Shown here piece after piece: positions 6,848 through 14,147 of a stretch of DNA of 64,000 nt. Position 1 is the stretch's first letter. Each line of letters starts with the position of its first letter. The stretch spans positions 62,001-126,000 of the forward strand of contig NZ_JANQNS010000014.1 of assembly GCF_028279465.1 (NCBI RefSeq), written 5' to 3'. The notes below the pieces were generated by a model. That model was given only the letters and a program-made list of their open reading frames with translations, had not been told where the DNA came from and made no database searches. A program made the position numbers and the translations under genes. The DNA is from Parasphingopyxis sp. GTDB taxonomy: Bacteria > Pseudomonadota > Alphaproteobacteria > Sphingomonadales > Sphingomonadaceae.

Positions 6848-8556
6848 CCCGCGCGAGCATTGATCCGCTCGCAAACCTCATTCGGCCGCGGCGGCTCGAC
6901 TTGCGGCACAACATCAGGGGTTTCATCGTTGGACCCTGGCCACAGGAGCACGCGCAGAGCTTCCTCCACGAGCTCACGCACCATTGGTGTTTCCATTCGC
7001 CGCTCGGCACCGTTCTGTCGCTCATCCGCGGCGAAGCGCTCGCGCATGTCTTCCATGACGAAGAAGGTCCGATCGACGACGCGGAGGCGTCCGAACTCTT
7101 CTTCGGCCTGGCAACCGTGGATTCGATCCTGCGCTTTCTGCGTCCCCTGTCAGAGGGCCTCGCGCTCTTCGCAGAATATGACATGAACCCTGGCGCTTCG
7201 CGCATCGCCACGACACCGATGACATGGGCGAGCCTGATGTTCGCGCCGGATCAGACCATGTTCAACATCAATGATCCCGCTGACGCAAAGGTACTGGCCG
7301 AGCGACTGGTCAACATGCGGCTCGCACGGACATCGCTTCGGCGAAAAATGGGTTTTCTGTCGCGCTCGTTCACGCCGCTCGATGATACATATTATGAAGG
7401 TTATCTGGTCGTCAAACGCATCTATTTCGACCTCCTGGCTCAGTGTGACCTGTTGGACGACACCGACCTCTTCCTAGGTTACCTCAGAGCTTACTTGTTC
7501 GAGGACCCCGGCCTCATCGCGATCCTCACGTCACAAGAGCCGCTAAACAAACTTCTGCTTCAGCTTTTGCTGCGATTTCGCCAACGGCTCGAAGTTTTGC
7601 GCAACGACGATTTCTCGGCCGATATCGCTGCGTTCAACAATGGGTGCGATAAGCCGCCTGGCTTTCGGCACGATTTCGCCATTCCCGGGATCAGGGCAAC
7701 GCAGACCGACATCGACAGCGCGCGTGCCGGACTTGCGCGCATGTTGACGCGACTCCACGACGACTCGAACTTGTCCGCGTCCCGCCGACAGTTTCTCGAT
7801 CTACGGCGCGGTTGGCTCGCGCGGCGTTCTATTGCAACGGTCCTATCAGAACCGGTGCTCGTCAAAATCGGCCCTAGCAGCGTGACGGTCTGGCCTGACC
7901 CACACGACGAAGAGCATTTTCTTGCTGTGATAGGCACGAACATCGACCATGGCCTGCCACAGTCGCCGGACCTCCACCCTGGCTGGTATTCGCTAGTTCT
8001 GCTCCCGCATGTGCCTACGATCGCTACGGTCGTCGGCGTTGGTAATACGGTGGTTGCGATAAGGTGGCGTTCAGAAGGGGAAGAGCCGGAACCGGGCTTA
8101 ACTCGCTGGCTATGCGATCCGATCAACACGGCACCTTATATCGAGCGTGAGGCTGAGGGCATCGGCAACTATCTGCGCGATTATTTTGAGAATGCGCCGC
8201 CATCGGCGCGCGAGGTTCTGGAGCGCTTCCATACCGCGGTCGATGCCGAATGGGGGGACCAGTGCCGCGCATTCCTACGTCGCTGGTCGCATCCTGCAAG
8301 CGACGCCGCTGCCGACGCACTTTTGCAGCCCGATCGCCTACGCGGCCTCTATCGGCGCGATGGACAGCTGTTCGAAACGGCGATTGCGCTCAGCATGTTG
8401 CGCAGGATGAATGTCGTCCTGCCATCGAATCAGGCAGTCTTAGCCCAGGAGGGTTGGGATGTCGGCATGGCGCTAATCCGCGCGATGGAGATATTTGAAG
8501 AGACCGGCCTGATGCTGCTACATAACGACGACGGTGTGCTCGAATGGGCTGTCTGA
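6844..8556 (+). CDS. HExxH zinc metalloprotease, putative conflict effector
   Basis: The 570-residue protein carries H-E-L-T-H (residues 42-46), the zinc-binding and catalytic motif of zincin metallopeptidases. About 60 residues on, EGLALFAE (104-111) supplies a glutamate suited to be the third ligand, as in gluzincins. There is no signal peptide or membrane helix, so it is probably cytosolic. The C-terminal ~400 residues have no recognised domain. It starts at GTG 6844 within the stop codon of the membrane-protein gene (GTGA). Pairing with a membrane protein, in a mobile cassette with no other function, suggests a membrane-triggered protease used in defence or competition. Protease motif strong; role inferred. 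Confidence 0.65.
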   Translation: MTRASIDPLANLIRPRRLDLRHNIRGFIVGPWPQEHAQSFLHELTHHWCFHSPLGTVLSLIRGEALAHVFHDEEGPIDDAEASELFFGLATVDSILRFLRPLSEGLALFAEYDMNPGASRIATTPMTWASLMFAPDQTMFNINDPADAKVLAERLVNMRLARTSLRRKMGFLSRSFTPLDDTYYEGYLVVKRIYFDLLAQCDLLDDTDLFLGYLRAYLFEDPGLIAILTSQEPLNKLLLQLLLRFRQRLEVLRNDDFSADIAAFNNGCDKPPGFRHDFAIPGIRATQTDIDSARAGLARMLTRLHDDSNLSASRRQFLDLRRGWLARRSIATVLSEPVLVKIGPSSVTVWPDPHDEEHFLAVIGTNIDHGLPQSPDLHPGWYSLVLLPHVPTIATVVGVGNTVVAIRWRSEGEEPEPGLTRWLCDPINTAPYIEREAEGIGNYLRDYFENAPPSAREVLERFHTAVDAEWGDQCRAFLRRWSHPASDAAADALLQPDRLRGLYRRDGQLFETAIALSMLRRMNVVLPSNQAVLAQEGWDVGMALIRAMEIFEETGLMLLHNDDGVLEWAV

Positions 8557-8634
8557 TACTTCACTGTTCTTTTCCGAAAGCCGTCCATCCGAAGTCGGCC
8601 AGTATCGGACATCGCGACGAACCGACAAATTCGG

Positions 8635-9227
8635 CCTTTGCCTTTGCGCAAAGTCCATCACGATGGCTTGCCATCGTGCGCCGCCTCCGGCGGGATCTGA
8701 ATCCCTCACCTTGAGTGAGGGGTTCGCGCACCGGCGATTAGCCAAGCGCAAAATACCGAAATTGTTGCCCGCCGCTTTGTCCCAGAGGAGCGGAGCCGTC
8801 AGGCGAACGGTCATATGGAAGACAAATCGAGTGAGGCGACCAAACGGCTTTCGCCGGTGCACCGCCGGTAAAGGCGTAATTCGATACCATAGTCATGGGG
8901 TGACTATGGTATCGAATAGGAGAAAGACGTTTGGTCGCCTCGCGAGAGGCGGCAACAATTTCGGGAAACCTGTTTGTTTTCTGTAGGAAAGCGAACAGGC
9001 TGGGGGTCGTTCTTAGGAACGACCCCTTAACGACCCCCTACGACCTCTCGCAGGGTCGGTTGTGGTCTGGCGACATTTGGACTCACAATAGAGTCAGCCC
9101 ACCGCATATCGAGCGCTATTTCCGGTCAGATTGAGCCAGAAATCGAGTCGAAACTTACACACTTTTTTACACACTGTGTAAGTCGGTTGTTTTTAATCAA
9201 GTCATTTCAAAAAGATATAGAAGGCGC
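8635..9227. other. Conserved structured non-coding right end of cassette 2
   Basis: This is the second copy of the block at 4914-5500; no gene lies in 8557-9349. The long-range stem is CCGAAATTGTTGCC (8756-8769) with GGCAACAATTTCGG (8951-8964), differing from copy 1 by two compensated base pairs. The next stem is GAGGCGACCAAACG (8833-8846) with CGTTTGGTCGCCTC (8928-8941). The inner hairpin is a perfect 17-bp stem (8879-8895 with 8901-8917) whose sequence is largely unlike copy 1 but whose TGGGG loop and closing TCA/TGA are identical. A hairpin around 9003-9026 (GGGGTCGTTC/GAACGACCCC) could also terminate transcription. Confidence 0.75.
9153..9183. repeat. Inverted TTACACA repeat near att, copy 2
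   Basis: ACTTACACA (9153-9161) and TGTGTAAGT (9175-9183) are perfect inverted repeats, with another TTACACAC between them in direct orientation. The repeat lies 44 bp before the tRNA-derived repeat, the same spacing as at 5426-5456. A set of three short repeats in this position fits integrase arm binding, by inference. Confidence 0.5.
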
Positions 9228-9279
9228 TATCTGACTCTTAATCAGCGGGTCCCAGGTTCGAGCCCTGGTGCGTCCACCA
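9228..9279 (+). repeat. att site: 3' half of tRNA-Lys(CUU), copy 2 (island/chromosome junction)
   Basis: The anticodon arm, T arm (perfect CCAGG/CCTGG stem) and CCA are present but the 5' half of the tRNA is missing. This copy marks the right boundary of the island: ordinary chromosomal genes begin 71 bp later. Confidence 0.85.
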
Positions 9280-9349
9280 CTCCCCTCTCCGCAGCTCCGG
9301 CATAGCACGCGATATTGTGCCACCGGCGAGCAGCGCATAAAAAGCGCGG

Positions 9350-9772
9350 ATGTTCGCCCAGATTGCCATCGGTTCGATCCTGATAACTTTGACTATTCTT
9401 GTCACCGCCGGGTTTATCGGCGTCGCGATTGCGGCCGGGCACCGCATTGGCGATCGATTGCTGAAAGGCCACCGGATGCTGCGGCTCGTCGCCTTTATTA
9501 CCGCAATGACGTTGTGGATGGTCGCGGCGCTGAGCATCGCCGTCTGGCTGTGGGCGGTTGCTTTCATGCTTATCGGCGTGTTCAAAACACCCGAGGGCGC
9601 GCTCTATTTCTCGGCCGTATCCTTCACGACGCTCGGCTTCGGAGATGTATTGCTGGATAAACCGTGGCGCCTTCTATCCGGTTTCATCGCGGCCAACGGG
9701 CTGATCCTGTTCAGCCTTATCACCGCCTTCCTGATCGAGGCCGTCCGCCGCGTCCATCAGGCGCCGGAATAG
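9350..9772 (+). CDS. Small potassium-channel-type membrane protein
   Basis: This 140-residue inner-membrane protein has about three hydrophobic helices (residues 4-28, 46-76 and 108-130). A pore-loop signature TTLGFGD (93-99) sits between the last two, and GFGD is a known variant of the K+ selectivity filter. There is no RCK/TrkA-N domain, so gating would differ from the larger channel at 19460. It is the first chromosomal gene after the island. The start is ATG 9350; a Shine-Dalgarno is weak. Confidence 0.75.
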   Translation: MFAQIAIGSILITLTILVTAGFIGVAIAAGHRIGDRLLKGHRMLRLVAFITAMTLWMVAALSIAVWLWAVAFMLIGVFKTPEGALYFSAVSFTTLGFGDVLLDKPWRLLSGFIAANGLILFSLITAFLIEAVRRVHQAPE

Positions 9773-9782
9773 GGGGCGCAGC

Positions 9783-10373
9783 CTAGCTTCGCGCGGGTCG
9801 CAGCATCGGTGTAACGACGGGCGATGTTCCGCGCTGTATCTCGCCCATCACCGCGAAACCGTGGCGCTCGTAAAGCGAAATATTGCGCGGATTGGACGAT
9901 TCCAGATAGGCGGGCAGCCCATCCTCATCGACGCGGCGCAGCGCATGTTTCATTAGCATGCCACCGAGCCCGCGCCCCAACCATGCAGGGTCAGCCGCAA
10001 TCAACGGTAGATACCAGCACGGTTCGTCATGCGGGTGATACGCCTCCATCTCCTCGAACACCGCAACAACCTCGTCGAGCATGTCGGGCGCTATATTCTC
10101 GCCCATCAACTGTTCCATCCGCTCATCGTCGGGACTTTCTCCAGGCGGCAACCACAAGGCAACCGCATTGCCCTCGTCCGCTACATAGGCAGATCCCGCC
10201 GCGATCGCACCGCCGCCGAAAGCATCGATGATTTCCGGAAAAACGCGCAAATAAGACACCGCATCGGGCAACATCCAGCGCACAAGTGGATCGTTGGCGA
10301 AACCGAGTGTCATAGTGTCAATTGCCCGTGTGCGATCATCGTCTCCCGCGACGCGAATCTCTGGCATTGTCAC
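9783..10373 (-). CDS. GNAT family N-acetyltransferase
   Basis: The 196-residue protein has a GNAT fold: ending strand WYLPLIAADPAW, then the acetyl-CoA binding loop L-G-R-G-L-G-G (R/QxxGxG/A) leading into a helix. The C terminus has the usual YLESSNPRNISLYERHGF segment, which places an Asn and a Tyr near the active site. It transfers an acetyl group from acetyl-CoA to an unknown amine. It faces the channel gene tail to tail and may share a transcript with the TauE gene upstream of it. Confidence 0.8.
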   Translation of the reverse strand: MTMPEIRVAGDDDRTRAIDTMTLGFANDPLVRWMLPDAVSYLRVFPEIIDAFGGGAIAAGSAYVADEGNAVALWLPPGESPDDERMEQLMGENIAPDMLDEVVAVFEEMEAYHPHDEPCWYLPLIAADPAWLGRGLGGMLMKHALRRVDEDGLPAYLESSNPRNISLYERHGFAVMGEIQRGTSPVVTPMLRPARS

Positions 10374-10397
10374 TGCATTATCCCCCTTGCGACGGCT

Positions 10398-11168
10398 TCA
10401 GCTTATGAGGCCATACCAGCGCCACAACAAGCGCGCGGCCACATAGAGAATCAGCACCGCCGTAAGCCGCTTGACCAACAATGGCGGGATTCGCGTGCTG
10501 CCGAGCCGCGAACCGATCTGACCGCCGATCAGCACAGCGGGAAAGAGCAGCCAATAGTCGTTCAGCAAATCGGTTGCGCTAGCGATTCCATATTCGGCTT
10601 CCAGCTTGGTCAATTGCCCGGCAAGGCCCGCTACCGAATTGACAAGAATGAAGATGCTCGCGGTCCCCGCGATCTCGCGCGGCCCGCCCCAACGCAGGAG
10701 ATAGAGCAACGGCGCCAGGAATATCCCGCCGCCTATCCCGACGATGCCGGACAGAAAGCCGATGCCGCCGCCCGCCGCATAGCTGACCGGTCTTGCGACA
10801 TGTCGTTGTTCTGCGTTTTCCGTCTGCTTGGTATCGCGCAGCAGTTGCGCGCCCGCGAGCAATAGCGACCCGCCGAGCAGACCGACGAACAGCGTTTCGG
10901 ATACGGGTAGCCGTCCGCCAAGCCATGCCGCCGGAACCGACAGGACCATCCAGGGCAGCATCCGGGAGAAGCGCACGTGCCCGGCTCGCCAAAAGCGCCA
11001 GCTTCCACCTGCCACCACGATAATGTTGCAGATCAGCGCGATCGCCGGGAGTATCCGGTAATCAGTACCGTCGAGCACGAGCAACGCATTATAGGTCGAG
11101 CCGCCCCCAAACCCGACCGAAGCGTAGAGCAAAGCGGTCAGTGCGAAGAGGGCAGCGAGCTGCGGCAT
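10398..11168 (-). CDS. Sulfite exporter TauE/SafE family permease
   Basis: The 256-residue protein has about eight hydrophobic helices in two repeats, each with the family's Gly-rich stretches (YASVGFGGGSTYNALLVL near the N terminus; GGGIGFLSGIVGIGGGIFL in the middle). Family members move sulfite, sulfonates or other small organic anions across the inner membrane. The true substrate cannot be told. It lies 24 bp upstream of the GNAT gene in the same direction, so co-transcription is likely. Confidence 0.85.
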   Translation of the reverse strand: MPQLAALFALTALLYASVGFGGGSTYNALLVLDGTDYRILPAIALICNIIVVAGGSWRFWRAGHVRFSRMLPWMVLSVPAAWLGGRLPVSETLFVGLLGGSLLLAGAQLLRDTKQTENAEQRHVARPVSYAAGGGIGFLSGIVGIGGGIFLAPLLYLLRWGGPREIAGTASIFILVNSVAGLAGQLTKLEAEYGIASATDLLNDYWLLFPAVLIGGQIGSRLGSTRIPPLLVKRLTAVLILYVAARLLWRWYGLIS

Positions 11169-11270
11169 CGCAATGGCCTAGCCGCTTTGCCGCGGATGGC
11201 AAAAGCGCAAATCGCGGCCCTGTCCCAAATATCGGGTGGACAGCAAAATCCGTTTCGCTAGGAAACCGAA

Positions 11271-12242
11271 ATGACTTTGCCCAGCCCGCTTTTCGATACG
11301 CTGCGCCTGCCGCTGGTCGGCGCGCCTCTTTTCATCATTTCGGGTCCGGAACTCGTGATCGCGCAATGCAAGGCCGGGATTGTCGGCTCTTTCCCGGCGC
11401 TGAATGCCCGGCCACAGACGATGCTCGACGAGTGGCTGCACCAGATCACCGAGGAGCTGGCCGCGCACAATCGCGACAATCCCGAGCGCCCGGCCGCGCC
11501 CTTCGCGGTCAATCAGATCGTGCACAGATCGAACAACCGCCTCGAAGACGATCTGGCGACCTGCGAAAAGTGGCAGGTGCCGATCACGATCACGTCGCTG
11601 GGCGCGAGGGTCGAGCTCAACGATGCTGTCCATAATTGGGGCGGAATCACGCTGCACGATATCATCAACGACCGCTTCGCGCGCAAAGCCGTCGAAAAAG
11701 GCGCGGACGGGATCATCGCGGTGGCGGCGGGCGCAGGTGGCCATGCCGGCACGATCTCGCCCTTCGCGCTGGTGACGGAAATCCGCGAATGGTTCGACGG
11801 TCCGCTGTTGCTTTCGGGATCGATGGCCACGGGCGGGGCCATTCTCGGTGCGCAGGCGATGGGTGCCGACCTCGCTTATATCGGTTCGGCCTTCATCGCG
11901 ACCGAGGAAGCCAATGCGGTGGACGGTTACAAACAGGGCGTCGTCGAAGGCCGCGCCGCCGACATCGTCTATTCAGACCTCTTTACGGGGGTGAAAGGCA
12001 ATTATCTGCGCCAGTCGATCGAAAATGCTGGTCTCGATCCCGACAATCTGCCCGACGGCGATATTTCGACCATGAATTTCGGTTCTGGCGGAAACCAGGA
12101 GAAAAAGGCCTGGAAAGATATCTGGGGTGCGGGCCAAGGCGTCGGCGCGGTCGAAAAGGTGGAGAGTATCGCCGATCGCGTGGACCGGCTTGAAGCTGAG
12201 TATCGGGCGGCAAAGGAGAGCCTGCTCGACCGGCTTTACTGA
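11271..12242 (+). CDS. Nitronate monooxygenase family flavoprotein
   Basis: This 323-residue TIM-barrel flavoenzyme oxidises alkyl nitronates using FMN and O2. Visible family features are the N-terminal LPLVGAPLFIISGPELV, the GADGIIAVAAGAGGHAG segment near residue 155 (FMN phosphate and catalytic His region), and GGAILGAQAMGADLAYIGSAF in the C-terminal third. Length is typical. The start is ATG 11271. The TGA stop (12240-12242) is directly followed by a palindromic repeat element that probably acts as its terminator. Confidence 0.85.
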   Translation: MTLPSPLFDTLRLPLVGAPLFIISGPELVIAQCKAGIVGSFPALNARPQTMLDEWLHQITEELAAHNRDNPERPAAPFAVNQIVHRSNNRLEDDLATCEKWQVPITITSLGARVELNDAVHNWGGITLHDIINDRFARKAVEKGADGIIAVAAGAGGHAGTISPFALVTEIREWFDGPLLLSGSMATGGAILGAQAMGADLAYIGSAFIATEEANAVDGYKQGVVEGRAADIVYSDLFTGVKGNYLRQSIENAGLDPDNLPDGDISTMNFGSGGNQEKKAWKDIWGAGQGVGAVEKVESIADRVDRLEAEYRAAKESLLDRLY

Positions 12243-12381
12243 TTTGTCAGACCTTCGCTTTGCTCAGGCGCGGCACCGGCCCGCACCCCCCTCCCGGCCT
12301 CCCACAGGGTAAACTTATTGGGAAGCCGGGAGGGGGGTGCGGGCCGGTGCCGCGATTTTTCCGCTAAGGAAAAATTCTGAC
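12243..12381. repeat. Palindromic MITE-like repeat, copy 1
   Basis: The ends are TTTGTCAGA (12243-12251) and TTCTGAC (12375-12381), short terminal inverted repeats. Inside, a perfect ~29-bp stem (12270-12299 with 12324-12353) is built of GC runs. A related copy lies at 54616-54753 with the same ends and loop core but a different, still paired, stem. It starts immediately after a TGA stop codon in both places. It may work as a bidirectional terminator. Confidence 0.75.
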
Positions 12382-12383
12382 GA

Positions 12384-12851
12384 TCAAAAAGCGCGCTCCA
12401 GCCGCCCGATCAGGCTGCGGGCGGGGCTGGGCTGCGGAGCTTCCGACGGATTGAGAAGATCCTGCTCCAATCGGCTGACGCGCTTGTAGAGTTCCTCGCT
12501 CGCCGCGATCAATTTCTGCGCGCCTTCGGGGAGTTGATCGACGACCGTGCGGTCACTCTTCCCGGTCAGCCCGAGACGGCGATCCGGATGGCGAGCCGCA
12601 TCTGCCGTAATCTCACCCTTCGCCTCGCCGCGCCAAGTCAACAGCCAGGCGATGACGTGCATCATCCGCGTGGTGACCTTGAGCGATTCGACCGCATAAC
12701 CCACGCGCACGGACGGCGGCAGTTTGTCCCGCGCCTCGACGCCATGATCTTCGAAATAAGCGCGCGCCTCGTCCGCCAGCACCATCGCTTCGACATAGAG
12801 CGAATCCACCAGCTTTCGAGCAAGCCCAGCTTGCGCAACAATTGTCGACAT
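12384..12851 (-). CDS. DUF1465 family protein (RcdA-like)
   Basis: The 155-residue, mostly helical protein belongs to the DUF1465 family of alphaproteobacteria. To my knowledge this family includes Caulobacter RcdA, an adaptor that helps ClpXP degrade the cell-cycle regulator CtrA. Hallmarks are the N-terminal AGLARKLVDSLYVEAMVLADEARAYF helix and the WLLTWRGEAKGEI helix end. I start at ATG 12851, preceded by AGAGGGA, and not further upstream, because the extra residues are not family-like and would overlap the hsp20 promoter. The Ser/Pro-rich tail is variable. Confidence 0.8.
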   Translation of the reverse strand: MSTIVAQAGLARKLVDSLYVEAMVLADEARAYFEDHGVEARDKLPPSVRVGYAVESLKVTTRMMHVIAWLLTWRGEAKGEITADAARHPDRRLGLTGKSDRTVVDQLPEGAQKLIAASEELYKRVSRLEQDLLNPSEAPQPSPARSLIGRLERAF

Positions 12852-12961
12852 AATTTCCCTCTGCCGCCCCCTTGGCACAGGCCCGTCCCGACGCAAAGTC
12901 CAAACAAGGTGAGCGTTGCTGGTTAACCGCCAATGTCCCGTTACGGGGCGGCGTTCGACCT

Positions 12962-12990
12962 CTTGAAATGCGGCGCTGAAATCCCATCTC
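12962..12990 (+). promoter_or_regulatory. Sigma32 (RpoH) heat-shock promoter of hsp20
   Basis: CTTGAAA (12962-12968), a 14-bp spacer and CCCATCTC (12983-12990) match the RpoH consensus CTTGAAA-N13-15-CCCATnT almost perfectly. It would start transcription near 12997, leaving a ~100-nt leader before the hsp20 ATG at 13098. It lies within the upstream region of the divergent DUF1465 gene. Confidence 0.8.
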
Positions 12991-13033
12991 ATTGCTGTCG
13001 ATGCCGTCGCCGATTTCGGGACAGCTTAAGACA

Positions 13034-13091
13034 GGCCGCGCGGACGATCCGCGGGCCCACAACACTCTTAAATCGCTTACTGAAAGGATTT
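13034..13091 (+). promoter_or_regulatory. ROSE-like RNA thermometer in the hsp20 leader
   Basis: The last leader hairpin pairs AAATCGCTT (13070-13078) with the region around AGGATTT (13085-13091). UCGCU (13073-13077) faces the Shine-Dalgarno AGGA (13085-13088) with one bulged G, the defining UYGCU/AGGA arrangement of ROSE elements. A GC hairpin (GGCCGCGCGGA / TCCGCGGGCC, 13034-13057) lies just upstream. ROSE elements block translation of small heat-shock genes until heat melts the weak stem. The structure was read by eye and not folded computationally. Confidence 0.65.
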
Positions 13092-13097
13092 TTGACC

Positions 13098-13574
13098 ATG
13101 CGTACTATTGATTTTACCCCCCTCCTCCGCTCTTCGGTCGGATTCGAGAATCTGAACCGGCTTATGGATGCTGCGACCCGCGGCGAAGGCAATGCCTATC
13201 CGCCTTACAATATCGAGAAGCTCGGCGATGACGCCTACCGCATTTCGATGGCGGTTGCTGGCTTTGCCGAAGACGAGCTCGACGTGACGGTGCATGAAAA
13301 TGTGCTGATCATCAGCGGCCGTGTCGCCGAGCGCGAAGAGGAAGAGACCCGCGAATTCCTGCATCGTGGCATCGGCACGCGCGCATTCGAACGCCGCTTC
13401 GAGCTGGCCGACACCATCAAGGTGACGGGTGCGAACTACGCGAACGGCCTGCTCAACATCGAGCTGGCGCGCGAAATTCCCGAAGAGAAGAAGCCGCGCA
13501 AGATTGCAATCGGTGGCGACAATGCCCCGAAGACTATCGATGCGCACAACGATGAGGATCGCGCTGCCGCCTAA
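13098..13574 (+). CDS. Small heat-shock protein, Hsp20 family (IbpA type)
   Basis: This 158-residue ATP-independent holdase binds unfolding proteins in the cytosol. The alpha-crystallin domain spans about residues 35-130: YNIEKLGDDAYRISMAVAGF opens it, the VLIISGRV strand follows, and the A-x-x-x-G-L-L motif (A-N-Y-A-N-G-L-L) comes near its end. The tail has the weak I-x-I anchor (IAIGG). It starts at ATG 13098 behind GAAAGGA. Control looks two-layered: a sigma32 promoter and a ROSE-like thermometer hiding its Shine-Dalgarno. Confidence 0.92.
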   Translation: MRTIDFTPLLRSSVGFENLNRLMDAATRGEGNAYPPYNIEKLGDDAYRISMAVAGFAEDELDVTVHENVLIISGRVAEREEEETREFLHRGIGTRAFERRFELADTIKVTGANYANGLLNIELAREIPEEKKPRKIAIGGDNAPKTIDAHNDEDRAAA

Positions 13575-13596
13575 GCGGCCTTAAGGTCCGAATATG

Positions 13597-13634
13597 GGGT
13601 CGGTCCGGATCGCCGGGCCGGCCCTTTTGCTTTT
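13597..13634 (+). terminator. Terminator of hsp20
   Basis: GGGTCGGTCCGG (13597-13608) pairs with CCGGGCCGGCCC (13613-13624) using two G-U pairs, with loop ATCG, followed by TTTTGCTTTT. Confidence 0.8.
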
Positions 13635-13647
13635 CAAAAACTCGCGT

Positions 13648-13863
13648 TCAGGCGATGATGTCCGGCAGCAACCGGTCCTCGATCCCGGCGATCTCGTCCT
13701 TCAGGCGTAGTTTACGTTTTTTCAGACGGGCAAGCTGCAGCTGGTCCTTGGCCGGCGCTTCGAGCAGGGCTTCGATCGCACCGTCAAGATCGCGATGCTC
13801 GGACTTGAGCGCCGCCAGCTTCACTCTCAATATCGCCTCTTCCATGACAATATCCGATGTCAT
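13648..13863 (-). CDS. YdcH (DUF465) family protein
   Basis: This 71-residue, all-helical protein is of the YdcH/DUF465 family. The first helix has EHRDLDGAIEALLE, followed by a loop, then LQLARLKKRKLRLKDEIAGIE, the typical L-K-K-x-K-L-x-L-K-D-E-I signature. The function of the family is unknown; it is thought to form helical hairpins like SlyX. I start at ATG 13863. It is divergent from a second YdcH gene at 13971, a common arrangement in alphaproteobacteria. Confidence 0.85.
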   Translation of the reverse strand: MTSDIVMEEAILRVKLAALKSEHRDLDGAIEALLEAPAKDQLQLARLKKRKLRLKDEIAGIEDRLLPDIIA

Positions 13864-13970
13864 CAACGCCTTACGGTTGCAAGGCCACGATCCGCCGCGC
13901 TTGGCGATTTTGGGGGCAGACAAGACCCATCGAAATAGGTAGCTTGTTTCTCCAAATTGAGGAGAGAGTG

Positions 13971-14126
13971 ATGGATAATGCTCGTGAGTCCGCCCTTGAA
14001 GCCAAGCATGCCGGCCTGGATGCAAAGATAGCAGCGGAAATGCAGCGCCCCTCACCCGACCAGATCAAGATCGCCGAACTCAAAAAACAGAAACTGAAGA
14101 TCAAGGAGCGGCTGGTCACGCACTAG
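13971..14126 (+). CDS. Short YdcH (DUF465) family protein
   Basis: This 51-residue helical hairpin has KHAGLDAKIAAE and then IKIAELKKQKLKIKERL, the same signature as its divergent neighbour at 13648-13863 but without the N-terminal extension. GAGAGAG directly precedes ATG 13971. Function unknown. Confidence 0.85.
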   Translation: MDNARESALEAKHAGLDAKIAAEMQRPSPDQIKIAELKKQKLKIKERLVTH

Positions 14127-14147
14127 CGCGCCGAAACAGCTTGGCGA

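Larger units (their letters stand above)
5553..9279. mobile_element. Cassette 2: integrase-less 3.7-kb tRNA-Lys cassette
   Basis: The segment is bounded by direct repeats of the tRNA-Lys 3' end (5501-5552 and 9228-9279) and ends with the same structured block and TTACACA arm-like site as cassette 1. Its only genes are a lone 134-residue protein on the minus strand and a coupled membrane-protein/metalloprotease pair. There is no integrase, relaxase or replication gene. This is the organisation of a cis-mobilisable element, moved by an integrase supplied elsewhere and accreted in tandem at one tRNA gene. Unbroken chromosomal genes start right after 9279. Confidence 0.7.

Noticed and set aside
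8518-8862. Reverse and forward frames of about 115-150 codons in the cassette 2 right end
   Set aside because: They cover paired hairpin arms and are not kept in frame between the two copies; the conservation is of structure.
4914-9227. CRISPR array or retron
   Set aside because: There are no short regularly spaced repeats, no cas genes and no reverse transcriptase in the window; the two blocks are single copies at cassette ends.
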